A DNA stretch of 64,000 bases from Dokdonella sp. (GCA_016712865.1 JADJQH010000002.1:310001-374000), one strand, 5' to 3'; counted from the first letter of the stretch, positions 8,988 to 17,862 are shown. The notes: generated by a model not told the origin, from the sequence alone. Program-made: numbers and translations.

Positions 8988-10088
8988 ATGACCGAGTCTC
9001 CGCACCTGTTCGCATTGACCAGTCCGTTCGCGATGAAGCGCGGTGGTTCGCTGCTGCATGGACATCTCGCCTACGAAACCTGGGGCACGCTCTCGGCAGC
9101 CCGCGACAATGCGGTGCTGATCCTGACCGGGCTTTCGCCCAGTGCACACGCCGCTTCCAGCGCGTCGGATCCCGAACCGGGCTGGTGGGAGGAAATGGTC
9201 GGACCGGGCAAGCCGATCGACACCACGCGCTGGTTCGTGATCTGCGTGAATACGCTGGGCAGTTGCAAGGGCTCCAGCGGACCGGCATCCATCGATCCGG
9301 ACACGGGCGAGGCCTATCGACTCGATTTTCCGGAACTCAGCCTGGAGGATGCAGCCAATGCCTCGCATCAACTGGTGCAGGGACTCGGGATTGAACGCCT
9401 GGCCTGCCTCGTCGGCAATTCCATGGGCGGCATGACCGCCCTCGCCTACCTGGTGCTGCATCCGGGTTCGGCACGCGCGCACATCAGCATTTCCACTGCG
9501 GCCCAGGCCCAGCCATTCGCCATTGCGATCCGCTCCCTGCAGCGCGAAGCCATTCGCCTGGATCCGAACTGGAACCAGGGTCACTACGACGAGAGTCGCT
9601 ATCCCGAAGCGGGCATGAGCATCGCGCGCAAGCTGGGCGTGATCACCTATCGCTCGGCCATGGAATGGGTGGGTCGATTCGCCCGCATCCGGCTGGATTC
9701 CGAGCAGCGCGAAGACGATCCGTTCGGCGCGGAGTTCCAGGTCGAATCCTACCTGGTCGGCCACGCGCGCCGGTTCGTGCGCAGTTTTGATCCGAATTGC
9801 TATCTTTACCTGTCCCGAGCCAGTGACTGGTTCGACATTGCCGAATATGGCCATGGCAGCGTGAATGCCGCGCTCGCCGGAATCCGGCTTGAACGGGCAC
9901 TGGTGATCGGGGTCAGCACCGACATCCTGTTTCCGCTTTCGCAACAGGAAGAAGTGGCCGAAGGTCTTCGCGGAGGCGGCGCCAAGGTCGAATTTGCCGC
10001 CCTCGACAGCCCCCAGGGTCACGATGCGTTCCTCGTCGACATTGCCGGATTTGGCGGCGTGATCGCACCATTCCTTGCCTCGCTGTAG
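8988..10088 (+). CDS. metX: Serine (or homoserine) O-succinyltransferase, MetX family
   Basis: A 366-residue alpha/beta-hydrolase-fold acyltransferase. The triad is visible: nucleophile Ser145 in GNSMGG, Asp312 in STDILFP and His345 in PQGHDAF. The substrate-pocket stretch GLSPSAHAAS (residues 48-57) replaces the LTGD(A/S)H segment of homoserine acyltransferases and resembles the Xanthomonas enzymes shown to succinylate L-serine on the way to cysteine. The assignment as serine O-succinyltransferase is by this resemblance, not proven. An in-frame TTG exists at 8943, but ATG 8988 matches the family N-terminus. The neighbour is a cysteine dioxygenase-like gene. Confidence 0.82.
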   Translation: MTESPHLFALTSPFAMKRGGSLLHGHLAYETWGTLSAARDNAVLILTGLSPSAHAASSASDPEPGWWEEMVGPGKPIDTTRWFVICVNTLGSCKGSSGPASIDPDTGEAYRLDFPELSLEDAANASHQLVQGLGIERLACLVGNSMGGMTALAYLVLHPGSARAHISISTAAQAQPFAIAIRSLQREAIRLDPNWNQGHYDESRYPEAGMSIARKLGVITYRSAMEWVGRFARIRLDSEQREDDPFGAEFQVESYLVGHARRFVRSFDPNCYLYLSRASDWFDIAEYGHGSVNAALAGIRLERALVIGVSTDILFPLSQQEEVAEGLRGGGAKVEFAALDSPQGHDAFLVDIAGFGGVIAPFLASL

Positions 10089-10156
10089 ACTTCCCCCGAG
10101 GCAATCGGCCAGTGCCGAATGCGCTACCCGCAAACGAAACTGCCAGGTCTCGATCA

Positions 10157-10735
10157 ATGCTTGCCATCGAATTTCCCGGATCGACGCGACTCATCGAGGA
10201 ACTCGACAATGCGGTTCGCAACGACTGCACCACCGCGATCACCGATGCGTTGCGCCAGGCACTGTGCCGCCTGATGCGCGACCAGGCCGTCAACCTGCCG
10301 GCTTGTGTCTACCAGGCTGCTGCCGACCACTATGCGCGTCGCGAGATCTATCGCAGCGAAGACCTCGGATACAGCGTGATCGCGATGACCTGGGGACCGG
10401 GCCAGGGCACTGCCCTGCACGATCATTGCGGAATGTGGTGCGTCGAAGGGGTCTGGCACGGGCAGATCGAGGTGACGCCCTACGAGCTCGTCCAGCGTGA
10501 AGAAGAGCGCTTCCGCTTCGAATCGCGCGGCACCATGCTTGCTGGCCCGGGATCCGCAGGCAGCCTGATTCCACCCCACGAATTCCACACCATCCGCAAC
10601 CCCAGCGATTCTGCCATTGCGGTGACCCTGCACATCTATCGCGGATGCATGACGTCCTGCGCGGTTTTCAATCCATCCGCCGATGGCTGGTACGCTCGCG
10701 ATCAACGCCAGTTGTCGCTGGATCAGACCCATTGA
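10157..10735 (+). CDS. Cysteine dioxygenase-family cupin
   Basis: A 192-residue cupin with the metal motif ALHDHCGMW (His88, His90) and a later histidine in PPHEFHTI (His141 or His144), the three-His iron site of thiol dioxygenases. Family members oxidise L-cysteine to cysteine sulfinate; some use 3-mercaptopropionate, and the sequence does not settle which. The frame also opens at GTG 10112, but ATG 10157 has an AGGT about 10 nt upstream and removes a low-complexity leader. It follows metX by about 70 nt on the same strand, consistent with linked cysteine synthesis and disposal. Confidence 0.75.
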   Translation: MLAIEFPGSTRLIEELDNAVRNDCTTAITDALRQALCRLMRDQAVNLPACVYQAAADHYARREIYRSEDLGYSVIAMTWGPGQGTALHDHCGMWCVEGVWHGQIEVTPYELVQREEERFRFESRGTMLAGPGSAGSLIPPHEFHTIRNPSDSAIAVTLHIYRGCMTSCAVFNPSADGWYARDQRQLSLDQTH

Positions 10736-10746
10736 ATCCGATCCGC

Positions 10747-10777
10747 TTGAAACTGCCACCACGTTCTGGCGTATACT
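10747..10777 (+). promoter_or_regulatory. Possible sigma-70 promoter of tRNA-Leu
   Basis: TTGAAA (10747-10752) and TATACT (10772-10777) are good matches to the consensus hexamers. The spacer is 19 bp, slightly long. TATACT lies 12 bp before the mature tRNA 5' end. It overlaps nothing else. Confidence 0.45.
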
Positions 10778-10789
10778 CCGCGGCCCCGC

Positions 10790-10876
10790 GCCGAAGTGGC
10801 GGAACTGGTAGACGCGCCGGACTCAAAATCCGGTTCTGGCGACAGAGTGCGAGTTCGATTCTCGCCTTCGGCACCA
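10790..10876 (+). tRNA. tRNA-Leu (CAA)
   Basis: An 87-nt class II tRNA with long variable arm. The acceptor GCCGAAG pairs with CTTCGGC, the anticodon loop is CTCAAAA (anticodon CAA), the T loop TTCGATT, and the 3' CCA is encoded. Confidence 0.93.
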
Positions 10877-11012
10877 CCCCTGAAACCCAGCCGACACCTT
10901 GCGCACGGCATCCGTGGCACGGCATCATGCTCCATCGTTGGGCGGTCCCTTTCGGGGCTGGCCCATCCAGGCGAGCAACCGGGGGCTCCTACCAGATGTC
11001 TGTCGTCCGCGC

Positions 11013-11717
11013 ATGATCGAGTTCGGTCACAGTACCCATGTTGGCTTGCGACGCGAGCACAACGAAGACACCTATTACGCCGATTCGGACATGGGCGTCT
11101 GGCTGGTTGCCGATGGCATGGGTGGCCATGAACACGGCGAAGTCGCCAGCGCCATTGCCCGCGATACCCTGATCGAGGAAATCCGCAAGGGAACGTCACT
11201 CGAGCGCGCCGTGCAAATGGCCGATGAGGAAATCATCCGCCATTCCAACCGGCGCAGCGAAGCCCTGCCGATGGGCACCACCATTGCCACCATGCGCCTG
11301 CTCGGCGAGCAGGAATTCGAGATCGCATGGGTCGGTGACAGCCGCATCTACCTGTGGAATGGCGCACTCAAGCAGATCTCGCAGGATCATTCCTATGTGC
11401 AGGAACTGATCGACCAGGGCGCGATCACCATCGAGCAGGCGCGCAATCATCCACACCGCAATGTGGTGACCCAGGCCTTGGGCGTGACCGATCCGCAATC
11501 ACTGCGCGTGGAACTGGTGCGCGGGGACTTCGGCCCCGGCATGCAGATCCTGCTGTGTAGCGATGGCCTGACCGAGGAAGTCAGCGATGCGGAAATCGGC
11601 GCGCTGTTGGCGCGAACGGAATTGTCCGCCCAGGAATGCGTCGATCAGTTGATCCTCGCCGCCCTTGATGGCGGCGGCTCGGACAATGTCACCGTGATCC
11701 TGGTCCGCAAACGCTGA
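11013..11717 (+). CDS. PP2C-family Ser/Thr protein phosphatase
   Basis: A 234-residue stand-alone phosphatase. Motifs in order: REHNED near the N-terminus, VADGMGGH (metal Asp), GTT, WVGDSRIY, LLCSDGL and GGGSDNVTV, giving the full set of metal-binding aspartates of PppA/Stp-type phosphatases. No membrane segment, so cytoplasmic. It removes phosphate from Ser/Thr kinase targets; the only kinase in this window is at 28586-30307, about 17 kb away. ATG 11013 is chosen because the family begins at this point; the upstream open frame overlaps the tRNA leader region. Confidence 0.9.
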   Translation: MIEFGHSTHVGLRREHNEDTYYADSDMGVWLVADGMGGHEHGEVASAIARDTLIEEIRKGTSLERAVQMADEEIIRHSNRRSEALPMGTTIATMRLLGEQEFEIAWVGDSRIYLWNGALKQISQDHSYVQELIDQGAITIEQARNHPHRNVVTQALGVTDPQSLRVELVRGDFGPGMQILLCSDGLTEEVSDAEIGALLARTELSAQECVDQLILAALDGGGSDNVTVILVRKR

Positions 11718-11730
11718 ATCAGCGGCTGAC

Positions 11731-11757
11731 AGTCGGCTGGCCGGGGAGCCGGCTTTT
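11731..11757 (+). terminator. Probable terminator after the PP2C gene
   Basis: Stem agtcggct (11731-11738) with agccggct (11748-11755), including a T-G pair, and a GC-rich loop. Only four T follow, so it is a moderate candidate. Confidence 0.45.
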
Positions 11758-11798
11758 CCCATCTTGGCTGATCCGGCTCACGAGAAATCGGAACAGTG

Positions 11799-11870
11799 GA
11801 GCGGAGCAAGCTCCGCTCGAAGGCGACGGCCGAGCAAGCTCGGCTCTATTAGCGGAGCAAGCTCCGCTCT
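11799..11870. repeat. Three short palindromes of a GAGC...AGCAAGCT...GCTC family
   Basis: Three perfect or near-perfect palindromes: gagcggagcaagctccgctc (11799-11818), gccgagcaagctcggc (11829-11844) and agcggagcaagctccgctct (11851-11870). All share the core agcaagct. They fill the gap between the convergent PP2C and cytochrome genes. The same family recurs at 58466-58568, so it is dispersed. Confidence 0.8.
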
Positions 11871-11915
11871 ACGATGGAAGAAGCGTGCGAAGTTGCAGGC
11901 TTGCTCTCCAGCGCA

Positions 11916-13238
11916 TCAAGGCGCCGCCGAGCGCAATGCCGCCAATGCGCTCTTGAACTTCTGCACCGACCAGGAATTCTCGTCCTTGATCACGGCATAC
12001 AAGGCGTCGAGGCGGGCTCGCAGCAGGGTGGCCTTGTCGGCATCCACCTTGCCGTCATTCTCGAACGCAACCACCACCGACTGTGCGGCCATGGCTACCT
12101 GCTCGGCAGACGCGTAATCACGGTACTCGCCACGCTCGGCATCCGCCTGGATGCTGGACAGGATGACATCCAGACTCTCCGGACCGTAGTTGAACGCGGA
12201 GACCGTCGGCAGCAGGGATTCGATGCTGGCACGCAGGCGCGCGGCAGCAGCCATCGTCGCGCTGCGACTCTCCGTCGTTGCCCTGTGCAAGGCCCGGATC
12301 TGTTCACCGATTCGGCTCGCCGCCGCCTTGTCCACCGGAGCCAGCACATGGCGGAACATGAGCATGTTGGCGTCATTCAGGCGCACCACGCCGGGACCAA
12401 GCCCGGTCCCCGGTCGCGGCCCCCACTGGTTGCCGGACATCAGCTTGTGGCAGGCATGGCAGTCGAACATGACCAATTCGGGGAAGATTCCCTTCCAACC
12501 CGCCTGTTCATCTCCCACCAGGTCAAGCAGGTTGACCGCCGCAACGCCCTGGCCCACCGCCCAGTCGCGCACGCCATTCCACTCGCCTTTGCGCTTGGTC
12601 CACGCCTCGCCGATCTTGTAGTGCGGGTGCAGCCAGGTGAAGGTATCCAGTTCGAATGAAAGCCTGGGATGGCCGGCGCCCATGATGCGATGGGTGATCA
12701 TGCGGTCATTCGTGCCCATGTGGCAGGAAAGGCACAGGCGTGCCCGCGCCACCGGATCATCCGTCGGGTACATGCCATTCTTCAGGTTGTCGGCATGCGT
12801 GACGCTGCGATCCGCGTGGGCATTGAGCCACAGCTCGGAGCCACCATGGCAGGATTCGCAACCCACGCCATCGGAAATCTGGAAGCGATCACCACGCTTT
12901 TCGGCGGCGATGGAATCGGCATGGCAATCAAGGCAAATCTTGGCCTCTGCCGGATCACCGATTCCCAACTTGCGTGCGATGTCCCTGGATGCCTGGCTGC
13001 CCAAGGTCTGCCAGGCCTTGGCGTGGGGATCGAACTCCTGCCAGACGGCAAATTCGTTCTGCAGCACGTTGGAATCGCGGAATGGCTGTGACGCCCCGTG
13101 ACACACGCTGTTGCTGCAACTCGCCACGCCAAGATGCTTGTGCGCCTCTATCGCCTGGACCGCGGTGCTCGCAACGCAGGGCGCGGCGAAGCCGAGTGCC
13201 AAAATGACGACCAATAACGCAGTTGCAAGATGCTTCAT
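11916..13238 (-). CDS. Exported multiheme cytochrome c
   Basis: A 440-residue protein with a signal peptide (residues 1-23, cleavage near CVASTA). Four CXXCH sites are visible: CLDCH (102-106), CESCH (127-131), CLSCH (169-173) and CHACH (260-264). A fifth possible site has an expanded spacing, CSNSVCH (41-47, CX4CH). Many additional histidines could be axial ligands. The arrangement resembles cytochrome c554-like electron carriers of the periplasm; partner and substrate are not evident. The C-terminal third (270-440) is helical and has no haem motif. Covalent haem would be supplied by the Ccm system encoded 3 kb away. Confidence 0.8.
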   Translation of the reverse strand: MKHLATALLVVILALGFAAPCVASTAVQAIEAHKHLGVASCSNSVCHGASQPFRDSNVLQNEFAVWQEFDPHAKAWQTLGSQASRDIARKLGIGDPAEAKICLDCHADSIAAEKRGDRFQISDGVGCESCHGGSELWLNAHADRSVTHADNLKNGMYPTDDPVARARLCLSCHMGTNDRMITHRIMGAGHPRLSFELDTFTWLHPHYKIGEAWTKRKGEWNGVRDWAVGQGVAAVNLLDLVGDEQAGWKGIFPELVMFDCHACHKLMSGNQWGPRPGTGLGPGVVRLNDANMLMFRHVLAPVDKAAASRIGEQIRALHRATTESRSATMAAAARLRASIESLLPTVSAFNYGPESLDVILSSIQADAERGEYRDYASAEQVAMAAQSVVVAFENDGKVDADKATLLRARLDALYAVIKDENSWSVQKFKSALAALRSAAP

Positions 13239-13437
13239 GATGCACTCCCCGCGGCTATCCGAATGGAATCACGATCGGGCAACATTCCCCACCCGGATTA
13301 TGCACCACAAACCCGGGTTTTCTCACGCGCGGCCCGGCTTTGCCCAGGATTGGCAGGCTGGCATCGGTCCTGGGCATGGGGATTGACCAACCGATCCTCG
13401 CAGGCAACTGGCCGGAACGAATATCGGTGCCGATGAT

Positions 13438-14148
13438 TCAACCCGTCTGGATCAACGACCATACACTGGGACCTGCACATTTCTTCTCGATGGAAACCAT
13501 GCGCAGGCGATGCGCTTCCTGCTCCTTCGCATTGGCGTACTGGACGCGAAGTCCAAGCCCCGCCACCGGGCCCGCATGCACGGTCGGACTGGCCCTGCGT
13601 TCGGTGTCCATGACCAGTCCAAGGTCCGCTTGCCCCGCGGTCATCGCGAGATAGACATCGGTCAGCAGCTGGGCATCGATCAAGGCACCATGCATCTCGC
13701 GATGCCGGTTGTCGACTTCCAGACGCTTGCACAAGGCGTTCAGGCTGTTCTGCTGTCCGGGGTATTTCTCGCGCGCCAGCAGCAGCGTGTCCAGCACGGC
13801 ACCACGGGAAGCCAGCGACGCCGAACCGGGAATGGCCATTTCCAGTTCTGCGTCCAGGAAGGCCAGGTCAAACGACGCGTTGTGGGCAATGATCTCTGCG
13901 TCGCCGAGAAATTCCATGAAATCCCCGACGATCTCGATGAATCGCGGCTTGTCGGCAAGAAAGGCATCGTCGATGCCATGCACGGCACGCGCGCCCTCGT
14001 CCACCGCACGATCGGGATTGAGGAATGTGTGAAAGGTGCGCCCGCTGCGTTGCCGCTCCAGCAGTTCGACGCAGCCGATTTCAATCACGCGGTGGCCTTT
14101 GCGCACCTCCAGCCCCGTGGTTTCCGTATCCAGCACAACCTGCCTCAC
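13438..14148 (-). CDS. dnaQ: DNA polymerase III epsilon subunit (3'-5' exonuclease)
   Basis: A 236-residue DEDDh exonuclease. ExoI is DTETTGLE (Asp7, Glu9), Exo[13 protein letters not shown], and ExoIIIe is the [14 protein letters not shown] region. The C-terminal tail after about residue 180 is the usual flexible segment that contacts the alpha subunit. It proofreads replication. Its start overlaps the rnhA stop by 4 nt on the minus strand; the pair rnhA-dnaQ is adjacent in many gammaproteobacteria, though divergent in E. coli. Confidence 0.93.
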   Translation of the reverse strand: MRQVVLDTETTGLEVRKGHRVIEIGCVELLERQRSGRTFHTFLNPDRAVDEGARAVHGIDDAFLADKPRFIEIVGDFMEFLGDAEIIAHNASFDLAFLDAELEMAIPGSASLASRGAVLDTLLLAREKYPGQQNSLNALCKRLEVDNRHREMHGALIDAQLLTDVYLAMTAGQADLGLVMDTERRASPTVHAGPVAGLGLRVQYANAKEQEAHRLRMVSIEKKCAGPSVWSLIQTG

Positions 14149-14591
14149 CGTATTTCCTCCCTTGCTGCTTCAGCTGCCTGGCGCGCCAGTACATCGACGC
14201 GCTCATTCTCGACATGCCCCTGGTGCCCACGAACCCATTTCCATTCGACCTTGTGCGGGACCAGGGCGGCGTGCAGGCGCTCCCACAAGTCACGATTCTT
14301 GACCGGATCTCCGCTGGCCGTGCGCCATTTCCTGGAAATCCAGCCGGCCAGCCACTCCTGGGCACCGCGCAGCACGTACTGCGAGTCCGTGGTGAGTTCC
14401 ACGATGCACGGCTTGCGCAACGCTTCCAGGCCGCGAATCACCGCCATGAGTTCCATGCGGTTGTTGGTGGTGTCCGCCTCGCCACCGTGCAATTCACGTT
14501 CATTGCCTCGATGGCGCAACAGCGCCGCCCAGCCGCCGGGTCCGGGATTTCCAAGGCACGCTCCGTCCGTGAACAGCTCCACCCGGCTCAT
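14145..14591 (-). CDS. rnhA: Ribonuclease HI
   Basis: A 148-residue enzyme of standard size that removes RNA from RNA-DNA hybrids. Catalytic carboxylates are seen in [11 protein letters not shown] (Asp), NNRMELMA (Glu), TTDSQYV (Asp) and [10 protein letters not shown] (Asp). The start is ATG at 14591; upstream frame extension runs into the methyltransferase gene. It overlaps the upstream gene by 4 nt and dnaQ by 4 nt, so the three are likely co-transcribed. Confidence 0.94.
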   Translation of the reverse strand: MSRVELFTDGACLGNPGPGGWAALLRHRGNERELHGGEADTTNNRMELMAVIRGLEALRKPCIVELTTDSQYVLRGAQEWLAGWISRKWRTASGDPVKNRDLWERLHAALVPHKVEWKWVRGHQGHVENERVDVLARQAAEAAREEIR

Positions 14592-15418
14592 GCACGAGCC
14601 CGACGAGTGGGCAGCTGAACCAGGCCTCCGGCAAAACCACCTTCCGCCTTGCGCGATGGAAGTCCAACCAGACGAGTCGCAACCCCAGGCTTGTGCGCAA
14701 GCAGCATCCAGGCCGCGTCCCATTGCGTGGCCAACCCCTCTTCCACTTCCGGCTCCAGCCGATACGGAGAAGCTGGCCATCTGCCCCCCAGGTACCTGCG
14801 TTCGGCGATTTCCAGGTTCACACCCTTCAACAGTCGGCCCATCTGCGAGGCGCGATGATGACGTGGCATGCGCATGCCGTTGCGGGCCTGCCCGAGGGAC
14901 CACAGTCGCCATGGGCTCAGCGGATTGAGGCCGAACAGGAGCAGGGTCCCGCCCGGCACCAGAAGGCGCGCAAGTTCTTCGATCAACTGCGACTCCGTGG
15001 GCAGCAGGTCAAACACATGGCGGACCACGACCATGCGAACGCTTTCACTGCGAACCGGCAGATTGTCGAGGTCGCAGGCAAAGGTGCCGGTCCATCGCTC
15101 TCTCGCCAGGGACAAGCTGGCCAGTTCCGGGTGACTGGGCAATGTCTCGCCGTCTTCGCCCGGCGAGGGACGCAGGGACAGCACGGAACCGGAGGCAAGC
15201 CGCTGCGCCTTGCGCCGCACCGTTCGCCATTCTTCGGCAACCAGGCGCCGCAACGCGGCCAATTCGAAGGGATTTTCGTTCTGAGCCTTCACGGACCTTG
15301 GCGCAAACCGGTTGCGGACAGGAAAAACGGGACCCGGCGAGTTTAGCCCGGGATGAGGTTCCCGGGTGCGCGAGTTGAGCGGATTGTGCGCCGCAGTTGT
15401 CGGCATGGACGATTGCAC
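14588..15418 (-). CDS. Methyltransferase-like protein (YafS position)
   Basis: A 276-residue protein with a class I SAM-methyltransferase-like core: acidic region [13 protein letters not shown] (motif II/III), a FDLLP helix and [19 protein letters not shown] (motif IV/post). The glycine-rich motif I expected near residues 75-90 is poor ([13 protein letters not shown]), so SAM binding is doubtful. It sits between gloB and rnhA, the position of yafS in E. coli, which supports orthology. Start may be ATG 15418 or 15406; the first about 45 residues look disordered. Biochemical role unknown. Confidence 0.65.
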   Translation of the reverse strand: MQSSMPTTAAHNPLNSRTREPHPGLNSPGPVFPVRNRFAPRSVKAQNENPFELAALRRLVAEEWRTVRRKAQRLASGSVLSLRPSPGEDGETLPSHPELASLSLARERWTGTFACDLDNLPVRSESVRMVVVRHVFDLLPTESQLIEELARLLVPGGTLLLFGLNPLSPWRLWSLGQARNGMRMPRHHRASQMGRLLKGVNLEIAERRYLGGRWPASPYRLEPEVEEGLATQWDAAWMLLAHKPGVATRLVGLPSRKAEGGFAGGLVQLPTRRARA

Positions 15419-15456
15419 TTGCCTGCTCCTGCCCCAGCGAAGATAGTCTGGTCGGC

Positions 15457-16227
15457 ATGGAAACCTTTTCTCTTCACCCCATCCGTGTCTTGCGCGACAA
15501 CTATGTCTGGCTTGTGGCCACGACCGCAGGCGACGCCGTGCTGGTGGATCCCGGCGAGGCCGGTCCGGTTCTTGCCGTCTTGCGCGAACGACGCCTGCGG
15601 CTGCGCAGCATCCTGCTCACCCACCACCACCCGGATCACATCGGCGGCGTCGCTGGCATCCTGGAGGAGTTCGATGCGCAGGTCTTCGCGCCCCGTGATC
15701 CGCGAATCACTTGCGCCACCCGGCAAGTCGATGATGCAGGCAGGGTCGGCATCGCTGGAACCGGGCTCGAATTCACGGCGATTCACGTTCCGGGCCACAC
15801 GAGCAGCCATGTCGCCTATTTCGGCCGCGGGTTGCTGTTCTGCGGTGACACCCTGTTCAGTGTCGGCTGCGGACGACTTTTTGAAGGCACTCCGGAGCAG
15901 ATGCTCAATTCCCTGGACAAACTGGCAGCGCTGGCTGCGGACACGAAGGTTTGTTGCGGGCACGAATACACCGAATCCAACTGCGCATTTGCCCTCGGCC
16001 TGGAACCCGGCAACCGCAAACTCCAGCAGCGGGCTGCGCAGGTACGGCAATTGCGCGCAGCCGGCCATCCCAGCGTGCCATCCACTCTCGCGGACGAACT
16101 GGATTGCAATCCGTTCCTGCGCACCGACTCTGCGGAAATCCGCGCATCGCTGTCGCGGCACCTGCCTGCCGATGCAAGCCGCGTTGAGGTCTTTGCCGCC
16201 GTGCGTGCGTTGAAGGATGCGTTCTGA
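15457..16227 (+). CDS. gloB: Hydroxyacylglutathione hydrolase (glyoxalase II)
   Basis: A 256-residue metallo-beta-lactamase-fold enzyme that hydrolyses S-lactoylglutathione to lactate and glutathione. The binuclear metal motif is THHHPDHIGG, with further ligands in VPGHTSSH, FCGDTLF and CCGHEYT. The C-terminal domain with NPFLRTD is the glutathione-binding part. ATG 15457 is used because the family begins METF/MKI-type at this point. Divergent from the methyltransferase gene; mltD follows with no gap. Confidence 0.93.
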   Translation: METFSLHPIRVLRDNYVWLVATTAGDAVLVDPGEAGPVLAVLRERRLRLRSILLTHHHPDHIGGVAGILEEFDAQVFAPRDPRITCATRQVDDAGRVGIAGTGLEFTAIHVPGHTSSHVAYFGRGLLFCGDTLFSVGCGRLFEGTPEQMLNSLDKLAALAADTKVCCGHEYTESNCAFALGLEPGNRKLQQRAAQVRQLRAAGHPSVPSTLADELDCNPFLRTDSAEIRASLSRHLPADASRVEVFAAVRALKDAF

Positions 16228-16228
16228 A

Positions 16229-17578
16229 ATGTCGCGCAAGGAGCAAAAACGCATTGGCCAAGTCGCCGCCTTCGTGATCACCCTTCTGCTTTGCGCATGT
16301 TCCACAAACAGGCCCCGACCAACACCCGAGATGCAAACGCCAGCACCATCGCCTGCGTCTTCCGTCGGGGTGGACGATAAGCCTGCACCGAAAGCAAACA
16401 CCGAGGCTCCTGAACCGGCGACGCCATGGCAGCGCATGCGCGATCGCCTGCTGACCGAAGACTGTCAGACTCGGGTCTCGGTTCTCCAGGAAACGCGCCG
16501 CTTCCTGCGCGATCCCGACGTGTTCCAGTCGGCATGGCGCGAAGCCATGCCATTCCTCATGTTCGTAGTTGGCGAAATCGAAAGGCGCAACTTGCCCGGG
16601 GAAATCGCGCTGGTTCCGTTCGTTGAAAGCCGCTACCGACCGCTGCCTGGCTCCGGCCAGGGCGCAGCGGGAATCTGGCAACTGGTGCCGCGAACTGCAC
16701 GTTCATACGGCCTTGAGGTATCCAATACCTATGACGCGCGCCTCGATGTAGTCGAGTCAACCCGGGCTGCTCTGGAGCTGTTCGAACACCTGGAGCGGGA
16801 ATTCTCCGATTGGCGGCTTGCCTTTCTCGCCTACAACGCGGGCGAGTTCCGCCTCAAACGCGCACTCGGCAAGGGCGGAAGCGGGGAGATTTCCCGACAA
16901 TCCATGGACACGTTGGCGTTGAGTCGGACAACCCACCAGTTCCTCGACCGCATCGAAGCGCTTGCCTGCATCATCCGGCAGCCGGAACTGCATGAGGCGC
17001 AATTGCCCGATCCAGGCCCCGCCGACCAGCCGCAGCTGATCCACCTTGAAGGTCCCGTCGATATCCAACTGGCAGCGGCACTGGCGAATATGCCCGTCGA
17101 AGCCCTGGCGCGCCTGAATCCGGGTTGGGAACGACGCACGGCCTCCGCACGCAAGTCTTTTCAGGTCCTCCTGCCTGCAAACGTCAGCGAGGCATTCATC
17201 CAGCGACTGGCGCTGATTCCATCGGATGTGCGCGCACACTGGAAACGCGTGCGCGTCGCGGATGTCATGGACCTCGAGTCATTTGCCGGCAAGGGCAACT
17301 TCCCTGTCAAATTGCTGGCCAGCGCCAATCCCGCCGCAAACGATCGAGCACTGCAGGTCGGAGAAGTGCTGCTGGTCCCCGATCCAGATGCACGCGCATC
17401 GCTTCGGCGCTCGGCGCAGGATCCCGCGACCCATGTCGTCCAGCAAGGCGATTCCCTGTGGCGACTGGCGCAATCCCATGGTGTAAGTGTCAAGCAACTG
17501 CGGGAATGGAATGGGCTTCACCCAGGTTCGATCCTGAAGCTCGGAATGCGCTTGCTGATCCGTGCGCCCGAGTATTGA
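16229..17578 (+). CDS. mltD: Membrane-bound lytic murein transglycosylase D
   Basis: A 449-residue lipoprotein: signal with lipobox LLCAC near residue 23, Pro-rich linker, an SLT (family 1) lysozyme-like domain with FVESRYRP (catalytic Glu), GAAGIWQLVPRTARSYG and LAYNAGE, a middle region, and a C-terminal LysM module (HVVQQGDSLWRLAQSHGV). It cleaves peptidoglycan glycan strands from the outer membrane. The frame could start at ATG 16217, inside gloB, but an AAGG about 12 nt before ATG 16229 favours the latter. gloB-mltD adjacency is common in Proteobacteria. Confidence 0.9.
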   Translation: MSRKEQKRIGQVAAFVITLLLCACSTNRPRPTPEMQTPAPSPASSVGVDDKPAPKANTEAPEPATPWQRMRDRLLTEDCQTRVSVLQETRRFLRDPDVFQSAWREAMPFLMFVVGEIERRNLPGEIALVPFVESRYRPLPGSGQGAAGIWQLVPRTARSYGLEVSNTYDARLDVVESTRAALELFEHLEREFSDWRLAFLAYNAGEFRLKRALGKGGSGEISRQSMDTLALSRTTHQFLDRIEALACIIRQPELHEAQLPDPGPADQPQLIHLEGPVDIQLAAALANMPVEALARLNPGWERRTASARKSFQVLLPANVSEAFIQRLALIPSDVRAHWKRVRVADVMDLESFAGKGNFPVKLLASANPAANDRALQVGEVLLVPDPDARASLRRSAQDPATHVVQQGDSLWRLAQSHGVSVKQLREWNGLHPGSILKLGMRLLIRAPEY

Positions 17579-17610
17579 GAAATCCGCGCATGCGCGGCGG
17601 ATGACTCGGA

Positions 17611-17862
17611 TAACCCGGATATTTCATGAGGGGGCACGGATGATCGCGGAGGATCTTGCGCCTGGCGCAAGGCGCGCGGAGCCCCAATGGGGGCTCCATT
17701 GGGGCGACAAGCAACGCAGTGCGCGGTGCAAGAGACCCGCGAGGGCCTTGCCAGCACACAATGGTCGCAGACAGTGTGTCATGTCGTCATACCTTGTCGA
17801 AACAAAAGTGCTGTATGGGATGACGATGCCATTTTGTGCGACCTCATGAAGTATCCGGGTTA
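17611..17862. repeat. 252-bp segment bounded by 21-bp inverted repeats (MITE-like)
   Basis: The arms are taacccggatatttcatga (17611-17629, extending to 17631) and its reverse complement at 17842-17862, with one mismatch over 21 bp. Between them lies a short perfect palindrome gccccaatgg/ccattggggc near 17682-17706. The segment has no convincing gene and fills the 339-nt gap between mltD and fabI. It could be a non-autonomous mobile element or a dispersed repeat. No clear target-site duplication was seen. The right arm ends about 55 nt before the fabI start and may carry part of its promoter region. Confidence 0.6.
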
